Shown: positions 31,503 through 41,540, counted from the stretch's first letter. The stretch is DNA of 64,000 nt from Agarophyton chilense (GCA_030374765.1 JARGXX010000022.1:1488001-1552000), one strand, 5' to 3'. The notes: generated by a model from the letters alone, not told the origin. Numbers and translations are program-made.

Positions 31503-31829
31503 TTATCCCACCTGGGCTTTAACAACCGATGCCGGGATTCCCGTCCGCGTTCTGCGGTGATATGACACCACCTTCGAACGTGGGAGATGTTCCATCGGCT
31601 CATCCGAATCCCATTCGGGCCCTAAACCGTACCAACGGACGAGGTATTGAATATAACCATCCGGATGGTATGAGTGCTCCACTATGTGGTCGACCACGAA
31701 CTCCTTCTCGTAGACTTCCCGCCCTTGCGGTGTACTCGTCACCGGACCAAACCGGGGTACGTCCGCAGGTGCGTGTGGGCTACTGTGCCCTTCCCCGGAG
31801 GGGTCCATGGGTTGGCGTTGCCTTTCCAT
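31503..31829 (-). CDS. Chromodomain ORF, unit 2 (-1 frame relative to pol)
   Basis: 108 aa with the chromodomain at residues about 40-92, overlapping the end of pol by 91 bp in the -1 frame. It differs from unit 1 by Pro for Leu at residue 29 (FGPV). Confidence 0.8.
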   Translation of the reverse strand: MERQRQPMDPSGEGHSSPHAPADVPRFGPVTSTPQGREVYEKEFVVDHIVEHSYHPDGYIQYLVRWYGLGPEWDSDEPMEHLPRSKVVSYHRRTRTGIPASVVKAQVG

Positions 31830-34800
31830 GCCCTGGGTAGGGGAACGAACCGGGGTCCGGGTTGCCTTGCTTCCGCCAAGGCGTCATGACGAAGAGCGTC
31901 AGTTCGACGGCTTCGGCCGGAGGCCTTCCCGTGGGGCAATTCTCCCAGTTTTTGGGTCGGAATGCTTTCCGAGAGTTCTCGTGCAGAGGCCACCCTTCGG
32001 GGGAACGCGTAATCATCCCAAGGTGGGGTTTCACGGTCGCGTTCCGCGAGTTGTCGGGGTGAAATCCGTCGCGACGGTGCTGGACTTGACGCGGGAGGGG
32101 GTTTCATCACGGGGCGTCGTGCCTTGCCGAGTGAGCCGCCTTGGGCGTTGATTGGCGTATCTCCCGAGCCGGGTGTCGTCTGGTCACGTGACACGTCCGG
32201 CTGATGGCTGGGAGTACTCCGCGCAGTGCTGCGTTCCGCCTCCTCACGTGACGGCGTGTGCAACGGCGCTGCCGGTATGTCTGCTCGCTTGGGCGACAAA
32301 GTACCGCGATGGGCGTGCAACGCCGGGTAAACCGAGCCTTTCTCACCAACGGGCGGCGAAGTGCGCGGCGAGGAACCCCTGCGGGGAGCGAGTTCGTCCT
32401 CAACTATCCCTTTCGAGGGTTCAACTTCACTCGGCGACGAGGTGCTTCCGTCCTTGACGCGCACATTCTCCGGGGTGACCGGTGCGCCTTCGACAACGCG
32501 GTCGGGGTCAACCGAGACACTCGGAGTGCGTCCGCCACTGCGCGCGGGTTCTGAACCAGCATCAAGCGTGCTGGGTGTGAATCTCCGGTCTGCTACGGTG
32601 TGCTTGCCCGGCTTAGCCGGTGTGTCCTGCCGTACAGTTCGAGGGACCACTTCCGATCGATTCGGCCTAGAGGGGCCTGCGAGGGCGTGCTCTAAGTTTT
32701 CCATTGTAGCTGGTGTCGACGAACCGTGACCCACGGGCTGCGGGTCAACGCTCGACGGCATAGCCGGTCCAGTATCGCGAGGGCGAACAGCATCCTGCGA
32801 CGATTTCGGTTTCGCTTCGGCGAGAGGGTTTCCACTACGTGGTGCGTCCTGTCGAGTAGAGTCCCCATGGGGAGTGCGATCAGACGCAGAGGCGGTGGCG
32901 CTTCCCATAGAGGGTTCCGCAACGGCTGTAGCGCGCAAATGCGGAGATGGCACGTCGGTAGACGGGACGTCTGGATCACCGTTGTTCTTGCTGGTGTGTT
33001 CAGGAGTCCGTGCACCACGGTTGTCATGACGCGACGAAGCGGTTTCCGTCTCTCGACGAGAGTTATGAGCCTCCTCCCCCTTCTGAGACGGAGCGGCATG
33101 GGGAGTGGTTGGAACGCCCAACAGGCGGGGGTAGACACCGCGCCGTGGCGTGAGAGAAGAGAGGCCATTCTGGCCTTGGTCCGATAAGATCGGCAAGTCA
33201 GAGAGTCCCCGGGTAGGGTGTGGTAACGCAGAAGGTCTGGAAACCACGGCAGTGGGCTGAGCCACTGTTGTGTGCCGAGCACCATCATCCTCAGAGAGGG
33301 ATTGTTGACCCATTTCGGTTACTTCCAACGTCGGTGGAGGGGCGAGTACAACGCGGTCGCGGGAGATCCGCTCATGAGCGTCGACAATTTCCACCATGAT
33401 GGTGTCGTCTTTCACCGAAATGACCTTGTAAGGACCGTCCGCGACGGAAGAAAGCTTGTGCTTCTTTTCCTTTTCAGGGTTCCAGTACTCTTCACGGACG
33501 AAGACGAAGTCACCGGCTTTGATTGGCGGGGCCTTACCGCGTATGCGAGAGTCGAAATCACGCTTGTAAGCGGTTTGGGCACGAGCCATTGAGCTTCGGG
33601 CGACCGGGATCAGCTTCGTAAGCCACTCTTTCCACCTGTGGCGATAATCCTTCACGGAAGGGAACGCATCCAGCGTGGGCTGGGGTTCTAACGCGACAGC
33701 GGGCGGAGGGCGGGATAAGACCAGTTCGAATGGAGTCAAGCCCGTAGTACGGTGTACCTGCGTATTGTACGCGAACGTCAAGGCGTCGGTATATAAATCC
33801 CATGTCTTTGGGTGGTCGGCAACGTAAGAACGGAGAGACGCTAATAGCGTTCGGTTAAACCGCTCCACTTGCCCATTACACTGGGGGTGATAGGTCGTTG
33901 TGAACAGGTTCTTGATGTCAAGAATCCTGCACACGTCCTCGAAGAATCGCGATGCGAACTGTTTTCCGTTATCGGATAGAAGATTAACCGGCGGGCCGTA
34001 GACGAATACCCAATGGGTTACAAATGCTTGTGCAACCGTGAAAGCGGATATCTTCCGTAAAGGTACGGTCCGAACCAGTTTTGAGAAACGATCCGTGATA
34101 ACGAGTAAAAACTTATGCCCACGTCGTGTGGTGAGGAGCTCGCCGAGGATGTCAATGGCGACAAACTCGAGAGGAGCCCGTGCCGGGAATAGATTCAACT
34201 TCGTTGAGTACTTGCGTAGTTTCACTCGATTCTTAGCACATTCGGTACAAAACCGCACCGTTGCGTAGCAATCCACCGCCAGGGCGGGCCAGTAGAAGTT
34301 CCTTCGCAAAGTGAGGTAGAGCTTCCGTCCACCGGCGTGTCCACCAAGTTTCGCATAGTGCGATAGATGCAAAACTCTAGACTGTAGAGTATGCGGCACC
34401 ACGACTTGTGGTGATGACTGAACCGTCCTGACGAGGTATCCAAGATCGTTCACCTCGAAAGGGAGTTGTGCACCGCCATTAAGCCAGGCGCGAATCTTCG
34501 TACAGAAGGGGTCACCCTGCTGTTCTCTGACCATCTCCTCCGGGGGTATCGGCACAAAATTACCCGGCGGGGGTTTCTCTGAATCGTCCGAGACGATCAA
34601 TGCGTCAACATCATCATCCGATTCCGGGCTTTCGTTCCATTTATCGTGTAACCAATCCGGGTCCACAGATGTTCCATCGTCTACGACGAAGCAAGGTATC
34701 TCCTCGTCATCGACGGCTAGAGCTTCCCCATTCGTGGGTAACGGCGAGAGCGCGTCCGCTTGCGCGTTCTGAGTGCCCTTCTTGTAGATCACTTCAAAGT

Positions 34801-37267
34801 CATATTCCGCGAGGCGGAGTCTCCAACGCATTAAGCGGCCTGACGGCTCCGAGATGGTCATGAGCCATCGTAGGGACGAGTGATCCGTGTAAACAGTAAA
34901 GTGCACACCTATGAGGTAGGGTCGTAGTGTAGAGAGGGCCCACACAACTGCGAGGCACTCCTTCTCCGACACGGAGTAGTTCCGCTCGTGGACATTAAGC
35001 GAGCGGGACCAGTACCCAATGTGTTTGCGTTCTCCTTTGGGAGTAGTTTGAAAGAGCGCACAGCCTACCTGGTAGTCTCTAGAGTCTGTGTCCACGGAAA
35101 ACGGTAGTCCGGGTTTCGGTAACGATAGAATCGGTGCTGATGTGACAGCCTCCCTAAGGGAGTTAAAAGCATCCGTCTGGGCGGACGTAAAGGGGTCCAG
35201 TTTAGGTGGTTGACCTTTCCGCAGAAGCGCGTTAAAGGGGGCCGCGATGTCAGCGAAGTTAGGGATAAACCGTCGGTAGACGTTGACCAATCCTAGAAAG
35301 GAGCGCAGTTCCGTCTGGGTAGCGGGTTCTTTTGCCTTGCGAAGGGACCTAACTCGAGCTTCCTCGATCATTACACGTCCAGGACGGATAATGTGCCCGA
35401 GATACTTCACAGTATCGGTAAAGAACTCACATTTCCTCAGTTTGAGGGTTATTCCAGCATCACGTAGCGTGGTCATTATGTCCCTGACATGGGTGAGATG
35501 GTCATCCAGATTGTCTGAGAATACAATGATATCGTCCAAATAGACGAGGCAAGTACGCCATTTAAAGCGGGCCAACAGAATGTCGATAGCACGCTGAAAG
35601 GTAGCGGGAGCATTGGTTAGACCAAAAGGCATCCGTTTGAAACGGTAGAGTCCCGAGTGACAGACAAACGCAGTCTTATCTTGGTCCTCCTCCCTGACGG
35701 GAACCTGCCAATATCCCCAATTGGCGTCCAAAGCCGTGAACACGGTAGCAGTGCCGAGAGAGTCGATGTACTCATCCATTCGTGGGATCGGATACACGTC
35801 CTTGACGGTAACATCATTCAAGCGACGGTAGTCGATGCAAAAGCGCCAGGACCCATCGGGTTTCGGGGCCAGTACCACTGGGGATGCCCACGGCGACTGA
35901 GCCGGTTCGATCACTTCAGCTCGGAGCATTTTGCCCACTTGGAACTGTTCCTCTTCTCGAGCCTTGGGGCCTGCCCTGTAAGGGTGTTGAGCCACCGGTC
36001 GGGTGTTCGGCAATAAATCTATTCGGTGTTCCGTTGTATTTATCTCACCAAGAGAGCGATCCCACATTGTGGTAAACTCCCGTAACATCTCACGCAGACT
36101 TTCACGGTGTGACTCCGGTACATGACCGAGGTCGAGTTCCTCGAGTTCTTTCACGGGGTCTACCCGGTCGTAACTCGTCGGAACGGGCTTCTTTTCTGTT
36201 TTGGCAGGTTGCGATTCCGAATCATTCGGTGATTGGACGGCAGCTTCCTCCCCCTCCTTAGAGTGAACGAGACCGAGGACTTCGGCAGCGGTCAGCCTAG
36301 TGGGGACCATCGCGGTGGGGTGAGGCATTACCGATCCAATAACTTGGTTTTTCACCAGTGACTGGGGGGTGGAGCCCAGATTGGCAACGAGCACGGTGAA
36401 CGGCTTGTCTGGGACAATCTGCGCGACTCCATTCGCCACGGCGAGTTGATATCCATCGTACAGAGATGAGAGAGGCTGAATGACTCGTAAACCGTGTTGA
36501 CGGGAAGTGACACGCACCCATACTTGGGACTCTGGCGGGATTCGGACAGACGCAGCCACGCGGAGCTTGGTAGACTCCCGAGAAGCGGGTGGAGGTTCCT
36601 GCCCGGCAGGGAGCGGTACGTGCTTCTTGGAGGCACGCCGCAGCGGACGACGGACAATCGGGACCGACGAGCCGTCTTCCATGTCAACACGCTTTAAGCG
36701 GGGCCTTATGGCGTCAACGAATCTGTCACAGAAGTCACATCCCAAGATGATGGGGGCAGCCAATTTCCGGCATACAATAAAGTCGAGTTTCACCACGAAG
36801 GAGCCCAAGCGAACGACGAGAGCGACGGTTCCAACCGTTGACAACGGGTTGTTATTCGCGTCCGCGACGTCGGGCGCCACGCCAAGGCGGATCTGAGACC
36901 GCAAGGGCGGGGGCAGCAGCGATTCCACGATGAAATTCGGACCAGCACCTGTGTCCAAAACAGTAAGGACTCGAACCATAAACTGGGTAGAAAGGCCAAG
37001 GTCGGCATACACCTTGTAATTGCGCTTGGCCATTACTAAGACTCTATCCGGGAACCGGCGGTTACGAACACGTTTCCACGGTCGACGTAGAACACCAAAG
37101 TGTTCAGAGTCCACGTCTGAGACGGCCTGTTTCCTCGTGAGGATTGTGACCGGGGAGCGAGGCGGAGACGCCTCGGGCGTCGTCAACCTCACTGTTGGGG
37201 ACGCCTCTCCCGAAGGGGAGACTCCCGAAATCAGTTTTCCTGAGTCCCATCCGCCTGGGGCGGGGCC
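31739..37267 (-). CDS. pol: Pol polyprotein, unit 2: PR-RT-RNaseH-INT plus long tail
   Basis: The open frame begins after a stop at 37268-37270 and has no ATG until codon 54 counted from the GTG at 37192, which suggests synthesis by -1 frameshift from the nucleocapsid frame. Numbering from that GTG: aspartic protease DTGA at 80-83 and IILGCDF at 148-154; reverse transcriptase with RFCIDYRRLN (450-459) and catalytic YLDD (551-554); RNase H beginning FSVDTDSRDY (698-707) with YTDHSSLRW; integrase HHCC (H945/H952, C982/C985) and DDE residues D1014, D1074, E1110; and a GPY/F module (DGPYKV) near 1250. Integrase is followed by a disordered Ser/Pro/Thr-rich tail of about 500 residues to residue 1817, unusually long for this family. 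This order (PR-RT-RH-INT) defines Ty3/gypsy. Confidence 0.95.
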   Translation of the reverse strand, partial: GPAPGGWDSGKLISGVSPSGEASPTVRLTTPEASPPRSPVTILTRKQAVSDVDSEHFGVLRRPWKRVRNRRFPDRVLVMAKRNYKVYADLGLSTQFMVRVLTVLDTGAGPNFIVESLLPPPLRSQIRLGVAPDVADANNNPLSTVGTVALVVRLGSFVVKLDFIVCRKLAAPIILGCDFCDRFVDAIRPRLKRVDMEDGSSVPIVRRPLRRASKKHVPLPAGQEPPPASRESTKLRVAASVRIPPESQVWVRVTSRQHGLRVIQPLSSLYDGYQLAVANGVAQIVPDKPFTVLVANLGSTPQSLVKNQVIGSVMPHPTAMVPTRLTAAEVLGLVHSKEGEEAAVQSPNDSESQPAKTEKKPVPTSYDRVDPVKELEELDLGHVPESHRESLREMLREFTTMWDRSLGEINTTEHRIDLLPNTRPVAQHPYRAGPKAREEEQFQVGKMLRAEVIEPAQSPWASPVVLAPKPDGSWRFCIDYRRLNDVTVKDVYPIPRMDEYIDSLGTATVFTALDANWGYWQVPVREEDQDKTAFVCHSGLYRFKRMPFGLTNAPATFQRAIDILLARFKWRTCLVYLDDIIVFSDNLDDHLTHVRDIMTTLRDAGITLKLRKCEFFTDTVKYLGHIIRPGRVMIEEARVRSLRKAKEPATQTELRSFLGLVNVYRRFIPNFADIAAPFNALLRKGQPPKLDPFTSAQTDAFNSLREAVTSAPILSLPKPGLPFSVDTDSRDYQVGCALFQTTPKGERKHIGYWSRSLNVHERNYSVSEKECLAVVWALSTLRPYLIGVHFTVYTDHSSLRWLMTISEPSGRLMRWRLRLAEYDFEVIYKKGTQNAQADALSPLPTNGEALAVDDEEIPCFVVDDGTSVDPDWLHDKWNESPESDDDVDALIVSDDSEKPPPGNFVPIPPEEMVREQQGDPFCTKIRAWLNGGAQLPFEVNDLGYLVRTVQSSPQVVVPHTLQSRVLHLSHYAKLGGHAGGRKLYLTLRRNFYWPALAVDCYATVRFCTECAKNRVKLRKYSTKLNLFPARAPLEFVAIDILGELLTTRRGHKFLLVITDRFSKLVRTVPLRKISAFTVAQAFVTHWVFVYGPPVNLLSDNGKQFASRFFEDVCRILDIKNLFTTTYHPQCNGQVERFNRTLLASLRSYVADHPKTWDLYTDALTFAYNTQVHRTTGLTPFELVLSRPPPAVALEPQPTLDAFPSVKDYRHRWKEWLTKLIPVARSSMARAQTAYKRDFDSRIRGKAPPIKAGDFVFVREEYWNPEKEKKHKLSSVADGPYKVISVKDDTIMVEIVDAHERISRDRVVLAPPPTLEVTEMGQQSLSEDDGARHTTVAQPTAVVSRPSALPHPTRGLSDLPILSDQGQNGLSSLTPRRGVYPRLLGVPTTPHAAPSQKGEEAHNSRRETETASSRHDNRGARTPEHTSKNNGDPDVPSTDVPSPHLRATAVAEPSMGSATASASDRTPHGDSTRQDAPRSGNPLAEAKPKSSQDAVRPRDTGPAMPSSVDPQPVGHGSSTPATMENLEHALAGPSRPNRSEVVPRTVRQDTPAKPGKHTVADRRFTPSTLDAGSEPARSGGRTPSVSVDPDRVVEGAPVTPENVRVKDGSTSSPSEVEPSKGIVEDELAPRRGSSPRTSPPVGEKGSVYPALHAHRGTLSPKRADIPAAPLHTPSREEAERSTARSTPSHQPDVSRDQTTPGSGDTPINAQGGSLGKARRPVMKPPPASSPAPSRRISPRQLAERDRETPPWDDYAFPRRVASARELSESIPTQKLGELPHGKASGRSRRTDALRHDALAEARQPGPRFVPLPRAWKGNANPWTPPGKGTVAHTHLRTYPGLVR

Positions 37268-37545
37268 TCAGAATCCTGAACCACTAGCAATGGGGCGCCA
37301 GCGGCGGGGTTTGAAGGAACGGGGCGGTGGTCGGGAGCCTGCTCGGCAGGGTAAAGCAACGCATTGCGCGGTTTCGCCTCCGGAATACTCCGTGGAAAAT
37401 CGATCTTCGCTCGAAGATACGACGTCATCGGAACAATCCGCTTTTCCACTGGGGTCAACGCCTCATAACTACCTATTACTCGGGCTACTTTCCTCATTGT
37501 GAGGATACAGTCCGGTGAAATGTGACCGTGTTCGTAGCATATGTG
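37231..37545 (-). CDS. Nucleocapsid-like segment behind gag UGA, unit 2
   Basis: 104 codons in the same frame as gag, directly after its UGA (37546-37548). The first codons read HICYEHGHISPDC. With the UGA position included, the spacing is [UGA]-x2-C-x4-H-x4-C: a CCHC zinc knuckle whose first Cys codon is UGA. The knuckle is followed by a short basic part and a Pro/Ala-rich linker to a UGA at 37231-37233. The frame overlaps pol by 37 bp, and GGAAAAC-TGA lies at the end of the overlap. It would be made only by stop readthrough or recoding, or it is lost in this lineage. Confidence 0.65.
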   Translation of the reverse strand, partial: HICYEHGHISPDCILTMRKVARVIGSYEALTPVEKRIVPMTSYLRAKIDFPRSIPEAKPRNALLYPAEQAPDHRPVPSNPAAGAPLLVVQDSEAPPQADGTQEN

Positions 37546-39360
37546 TCATATGAGTCCCTGGCGTGAGGGCTGCAAACCGGAGCGAGCATCCGTGAACTTC
37601 ACCGCTTGGCGGGTATCCTTCCATCCAGGGCAACTCTGTCGGAGCGCACCGTTTGAATACGGGATGCGAGGTCCGTGACCACGGGGAGAGTCTGCGTACA
37701 GCAGGGGTCCATCCTGGGCCGTGTCATATGAGTCGTCCGTCGTAGACGGTAGTTCGGTTGTCGGGACCGAATGGATATCGCTTCGGGCGAAGTGTACGTT
37801 GTCGTACTCCTGTTGGGGGCGCTCACTCGCAATCAGCGATAGGGATGGCAACTTCGTTTCCATCACCAACGCCTTGGCGGTTCGCGACCTGTGTCCGGAG
37901 GCACGAGCTCTTAAAGCGTCACCTTCCGCTTGCGCGTGTTGGACCAACTCCAGATACGTGGTCTTCCTTCGGTCTTCCCGGTAACGGGCCACGAGTGTTC
38001 GGATAGCGGGGTTCAGTCCATCGATGAACATGGTGCAGCGCTCTCCGGCGGAGTGTACGTTCCCACTACGGTGGAAAGCCTTGTTCAGGCGCACCGAGAA
38101 TTCGGTTTCCGTTTCTCCAGACTTCTGGCGCGTATCGCAAAGAGCGAGAATGGCCGACTGAATCGCGTGATTAGTGGCGTAGGACCTCAAGAGGTATTGT
38201 ACTGCTTCTGGCCAGCAGGTTACCCCTCCTTCGGAGGCTCTAGACGAACCTCTTACAGAGTTGTATTGATCCTCGGCGAGGCCTTTCATAATGTACGGGA
38301 GTGCAATAAACGCCTGTCCTTCGGTCATACCGAGAATATCCGCTTCGGCGACGAACCTCGCAAGGAAATCCAACACCAAAATGGGGTCTTCTCCAGAAAA
38401 GTTCTGGTTCCTGAGGGACAGTTGCATACGATTTATGCAATCCTTCACTCTACCCGTGCCACGGGGCGTGCGATCCAAAGATGAGTTCTCTAGCCGAGAG
38501 TATCGGTAAGAAACCAACTTCTTGTACAGGGGGTTGGTGCATTTCAGCTCCCTCAACCCGGAGTGTTTCCTTCCCTTCTCGCGGGCGCGGATCACACCTT
38601 GGGTGGCAGACGACCGTTTAGAACGGGATGAACGCCTGCGATGGCCATCGTCAGAAGACCAATCTGACGAGTCCGACCCATTTGAATGGTGAGAGCCACG
38701 CGACGACCATGAGGAGTTCGACGAGTCCGAGTCATTGCTGTCACGCTTTCCACGCCGACGGCGGGTATCGTCCCTTTTCCTCTCGTGTTTCGCTTGGTGC
38801 GACACAGCAACCGGCTTCTCCGGGACGTCTTCCATCAAGATGGTTTGCTCTAACGTCTGGAGACGGGCGCTAACACGATTGAATCGGGTCTCGACACCTT
38901 CCACGTAAGCGGCGGGACCACCAAAACATTCCAACAGGGTGTTGACGTCCGCCCGCAACACGCGGAGGTCGTCAACCACTTCCTTCATAGAAGAGCCATC
39001 ACACCTGGAACGCAGGGCTTCGAACTCTTCCACGAAGGCATTGTGCGCTTCCCGCATTACGCGGATCTGCTGCCTCACACTTGAGTTTATGTCGATGTGG
39101 AACTCGTTTTTCTGGGCCTTTTCGTCGGCAGGAGCCGGGTTATCCACGGCAGGGGCCGGTCCAGCACCAGAATTGGGTCCGTTCTTCGACGCCTTAGGCG
39201 GTAGCTTGTTGTTCTTGGAGGAGTTCGACCCCTTACTCTTGCCTTTCGGAGCGGCTTGAGGTAACGGCGGGGGAACCCTTCCAGGGTCCGCAGGCGCCAC
39301 GTCATTGACGGAACGGCTCCGCGTGATCGCGGGTTCCGCTTCCGTCGGTAGTCGTGACAT
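37546..39360 (-). CDS. gag: Gag polyprotein, unit 2
   Basis: 604 aa from the ATG at 39360; upstream in-frame codons are non-AUG. It encodes the structural capsid protein of the retrotransposon particle. The N-terminal part is Pro/Ala/Lys-rich and disordered. A helical segment with likely coiled-coil character follows (about 95-185), then a Ser/Arg-rich stretch with SDSSNSSWSS-type repeats (about 210-260). The capsid-like retrotransposon Gag domain lies at about 310-510 (WPEAVQYLLRSYA, FSVRLNKAFHRSG, MFIDGLNPAIRTLV). The frame ends at a UGA that sits on the first Cys of a zinc knuckle. Confidence 0.85.
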   Translation of the reverse strand: MSRLPTEAEPAITRSRSVNDVAPADPGRVPPPLPQAAPKGKSKGSNSSKNNKLPPKASKNGPNSGAGPAPAVDNPAPADEKAQKNEFHIDINSSVRQQIRVMREAHNAFVEEFEALRSRCDGSSMKEVVDDLRVLRADVNTLLECFGGPAAYVEGVETRFNRVSARLQTLEQTILMEDVPEKPVAVSHQAKHERKRDDTRRRRGKRDSNDSDSSNSSWSSRGSHHSNGSDSSDWSSDDGHRRRSSRSKRSSATQGVIRAREKGRKHSGLRELKCTNPLYKKLVSYRYSRLENSSLDRTPRGTGRVKDCINRMQLSLRNQNFSGEDPILVLDFLARFVAEADILGMTEGQAFIALPYIMKGLAEDQYNSVRGSSRASEGGVTCWPEAVQYLLRSYATNHAIQSAILALCDTRQKSGETETEFSVRLNKAFHRSGNVHSAGERCTMFIDGLNPAIRTLVARYREDRRKTTYLELVQHAQAEGDALRARASGHRSRTAKALVMETKLPSLSLIASERPQQEYDNVHFARSDIHSVPTTELPSTTDDSYDTAQDGPLLYADSPRGHGPRIPYSNGALRQSCPGWKDTRQAVKFTDARSGLQPSRQGLI

Positions 39361-39499
39361 GGTTGTAGCGTTGACCACTAAGAATAGGACAACAAAAGCT
39401 TTCACCAAGTGGGTCCAAACCAAGAAATTGGAAAGCAGATCTCGACGAGAGAAGACAGCACAGCAATGTGAAAAACAACCAAACCAGGTCCGCTTAGCC

Positions 39500-39517
39500 T
39501 TCTAAGTCGGGAGACCA
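39500..39517 (-). promoter_or_regulatory. Primer binding site, unit 2
   Basis: Minus strand TGGTCTCCCGACTTAGAA, close to the U5 end of the LTR. It starts with TGG, the complement of a tRNA CCA end. The same 18-mer follows the family B LTR at 51536. The implied tRNA has A73 and a 5' acceptor strand starting with C (C1-G72), which in eukaryotes points to tRNA-Tyr. Confidence 0.75.
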
Positions 39518-39520
39518 GTT

Positions 39521-40365
39521 TCTAGTGCAACGCCAAGGGCGGCGGAAACACACGAAGATATCCGAGTCTTCCTCCAAGGAGGGTAGCACGGCGACGGAGC
39601 CTCTCCGGAGTGAACACGACTAAGTCGGGGTGTAAGGCCGAGGTTCACCGGCACGCCAAGCGGGGAGAGTGCGGGATGCTAGAAGGGAGCAGACCAGGTA
39701 TGAGCTTTATTCCACGGGAGTGGGCAAGTGATAAAAGAGGGACCACCCAGTGGGGGCGATCGGGGGCATGGGCCACGAGAGCCAAAAGAAATATGTAGCA
39801 AACCCAATACTGGGGCGAGAACACAGCAGTGGTATGAAAGATATACACGCTAACAGCGGTGAGTCTCCTGTTGACGCAGGGTGGATAAGTCTACCGTTAG
39901 TAACGCGGCTTCACCTCCGTAGAATGTGGAAGAATCGCGAAAGTGGAAAAAGACTTAGAGCCAAGAACCCTGGTTGGGGAGGTTTACTGAGTGTCAGGGC
40001 GAGATCGCCCTGGCACTATATAGTGTAGAATACTGTAGAGAGCTCCCTAACCTATTGTAATAAAGCTAAATAAATAGAGAAATATCCAGCTATGCTGTGC
40101 CAACCTGTCCTGGGCCACCCGTGGTACACGTGGGTAAGTCACACCCGAATCGGGGCCACGGCGCACGGCCGCCGGTGCACTTCGCGTACAACGCGTATAT
40201 ACCTGGCTACGCCAGCCCGCTAGTAGCAGTATTACTCATAGATCTCACAAGTATCGCCCGAGGCGGAAAAACAACCAAGTCCTGGAAAACGGCCCTCACG
40301 AGAGTTGCACTTCAGTTGTCCGTTCCATAGTACCAACCACCCTCATTGGCTAGTGGGGGCTTACC
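39521..40365 (-). repeat. Family A LTR shared by units 2 and 3
   Basis: 842-bp core (39523-40364). It is at once the 5' LTR of unit 2 and the 3' LTR of unit 3. It differs from the outer LTRs at single sites (for example GTAGCAGTATT for GTAGCGGTATT). Its edges read CTAG...TTACC where the outer copies have GTAG and TTACA, so the terminal TG/CA is not intact at the internal junctions. Confidence 0.9.
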
Positions 40366-40424
40366 GCCTGGCGGGTTTGGAAACACTCTCGTGGAGGGGC
40401 ATCCCGATAGCACGGCAAGAGGCC

Positions 40425-41540
40425 ATGTGCTGGACGCGACCGATTATCCGGGCAGAATTCCGCTACATGCATCGACTTATGCGGGCCAACTTCCTCGCCC
40501 TGATCCGCTTCGAGCGTCGAGCACGATCCCGATTCGGGTATTTGGTCCCGTATCAGAACGTGGAGATCGAACGCCTTCGCTTGGCCGACCGACGGGGTCG
40601 CTATGTCCTCATTCCACCGTGGTGGTCGAACCTCGAGGCCTGCCCGGGCTGTTACATCGAGCTGCCACCAGTCATCACGTATTACGGTTCGTACCTCCTC
40701 GAGGATCCCGAGTCCGGACTGTGGTCCGTGGTGATTACCGAATGGGCAGTCCGCGCGGCGGTGTTCATCCTCTGGGAGGTGTATGACCAGTACAGACTGT
40801 GGTTTCTCCCGTTCCGGTTGAGGTCCGCGATTCGCAGCCTGGACCTGAGCATCCCACTTGGTGGAGTAACCAACGCCGAAGAAGTGGCGGGTCTTCTCGA
40901 TTACATCGACCAGTTGGACTGGACCACCGTTCCGATTGAACAAAGCGGGCGCACCGTGGGTAGCCGGGGTCAGGACCTGTCACCAGGAAGGCGTACTCCC
41001 TTGGGAGGTGATTTCGTATACTTTGACCCTTGGGAAGGGCACGAAATCTCCGCGGAGGAAGCGAACGAACTCCGGTTTGCACCGCGCCATATCCCCGAGG
41101 GGCATCCGATCGGTTTCGTGGACGCGGATGAATATTACCACGTCTACGACGGCGACGATTCAATGGTGGACAACGAACCCGACGACGGAGAAGCGTACGC
41201 CGAGGCGGGGGTCGAGGGATCCGAAGCGGAAGGTCCCTCTAACGCGGGGGCATCAGCCACGCCCTACGTGGATTTGGATAACCCCGCGGGGGCTGGGTCG
41301 GAGTACGCGGTAGCTGGACCACCTCCAGTTCCACCCGTGAATCTCCCAAGTGGTGGGGCGTCCGCCCCAGGCGATGCGAGCTCCGCTCCGGCGGGTCAGG
41401 CGGCCGTGATCTCCCAGTTCCTGCGACAGGTGGGGCTGGGGACCAACGCAGCGAGTGGCGATGTTGACGCAATGCGCGAGGCCTTGATCACCCGCCTCCA
41501 GGGAGGGAACCAACCCGGGGGCGGTGAGCCGAACCCGTGA
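40425..41540 (+). CDS. Antisense accessory ORF of family A, unit 3
   Basis: 371 aa with the same protein sequence as unit 2; one silent base change is visible near the end (GACGCAATGCGC for GACGCGATGCGC). Same convergent arrangement and downstream AATAAA. Confidence 0.6.
   Translation: MCWTRPIIRAEFRYMHRLMRANFLALIRFERRARSRFGYLVPYQNVEIERLRLADRRGRYVLIPPWWSNLEACPGCYIELPPVITYYGSYLLEDPESGLWSVVITEWAVRAAVFILWEVYDQYRLWFLPFRLRSAIRSLDLSIPLGGVTNAEEVAGLLDYIDQLDWTTVPIEQSGRTVGSRGQDLSPGRRTPLGGDFVYFDPWEGHEISAEEANELRFAPRHIPEGHPIGFVDADEYYHVYDGDDSMVDNEPDDGEAYAEAGVEGSEAEGPSNAGASATPYVDLDNPAGAGSEYAVAGPPPVPPVNLPSGGASAPGDASSAPAGQAAVISQFLRQVGLGTNAASGDVDAMREALITRLQGGNQPGGGEPNP

Noticed and set aside
39361..39423. N-terminal extension of Gag with a hydrophobic stretch
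   Set aside because: It would need a TTG start; the ATG at 39360 gives a normal Gag N terminus.
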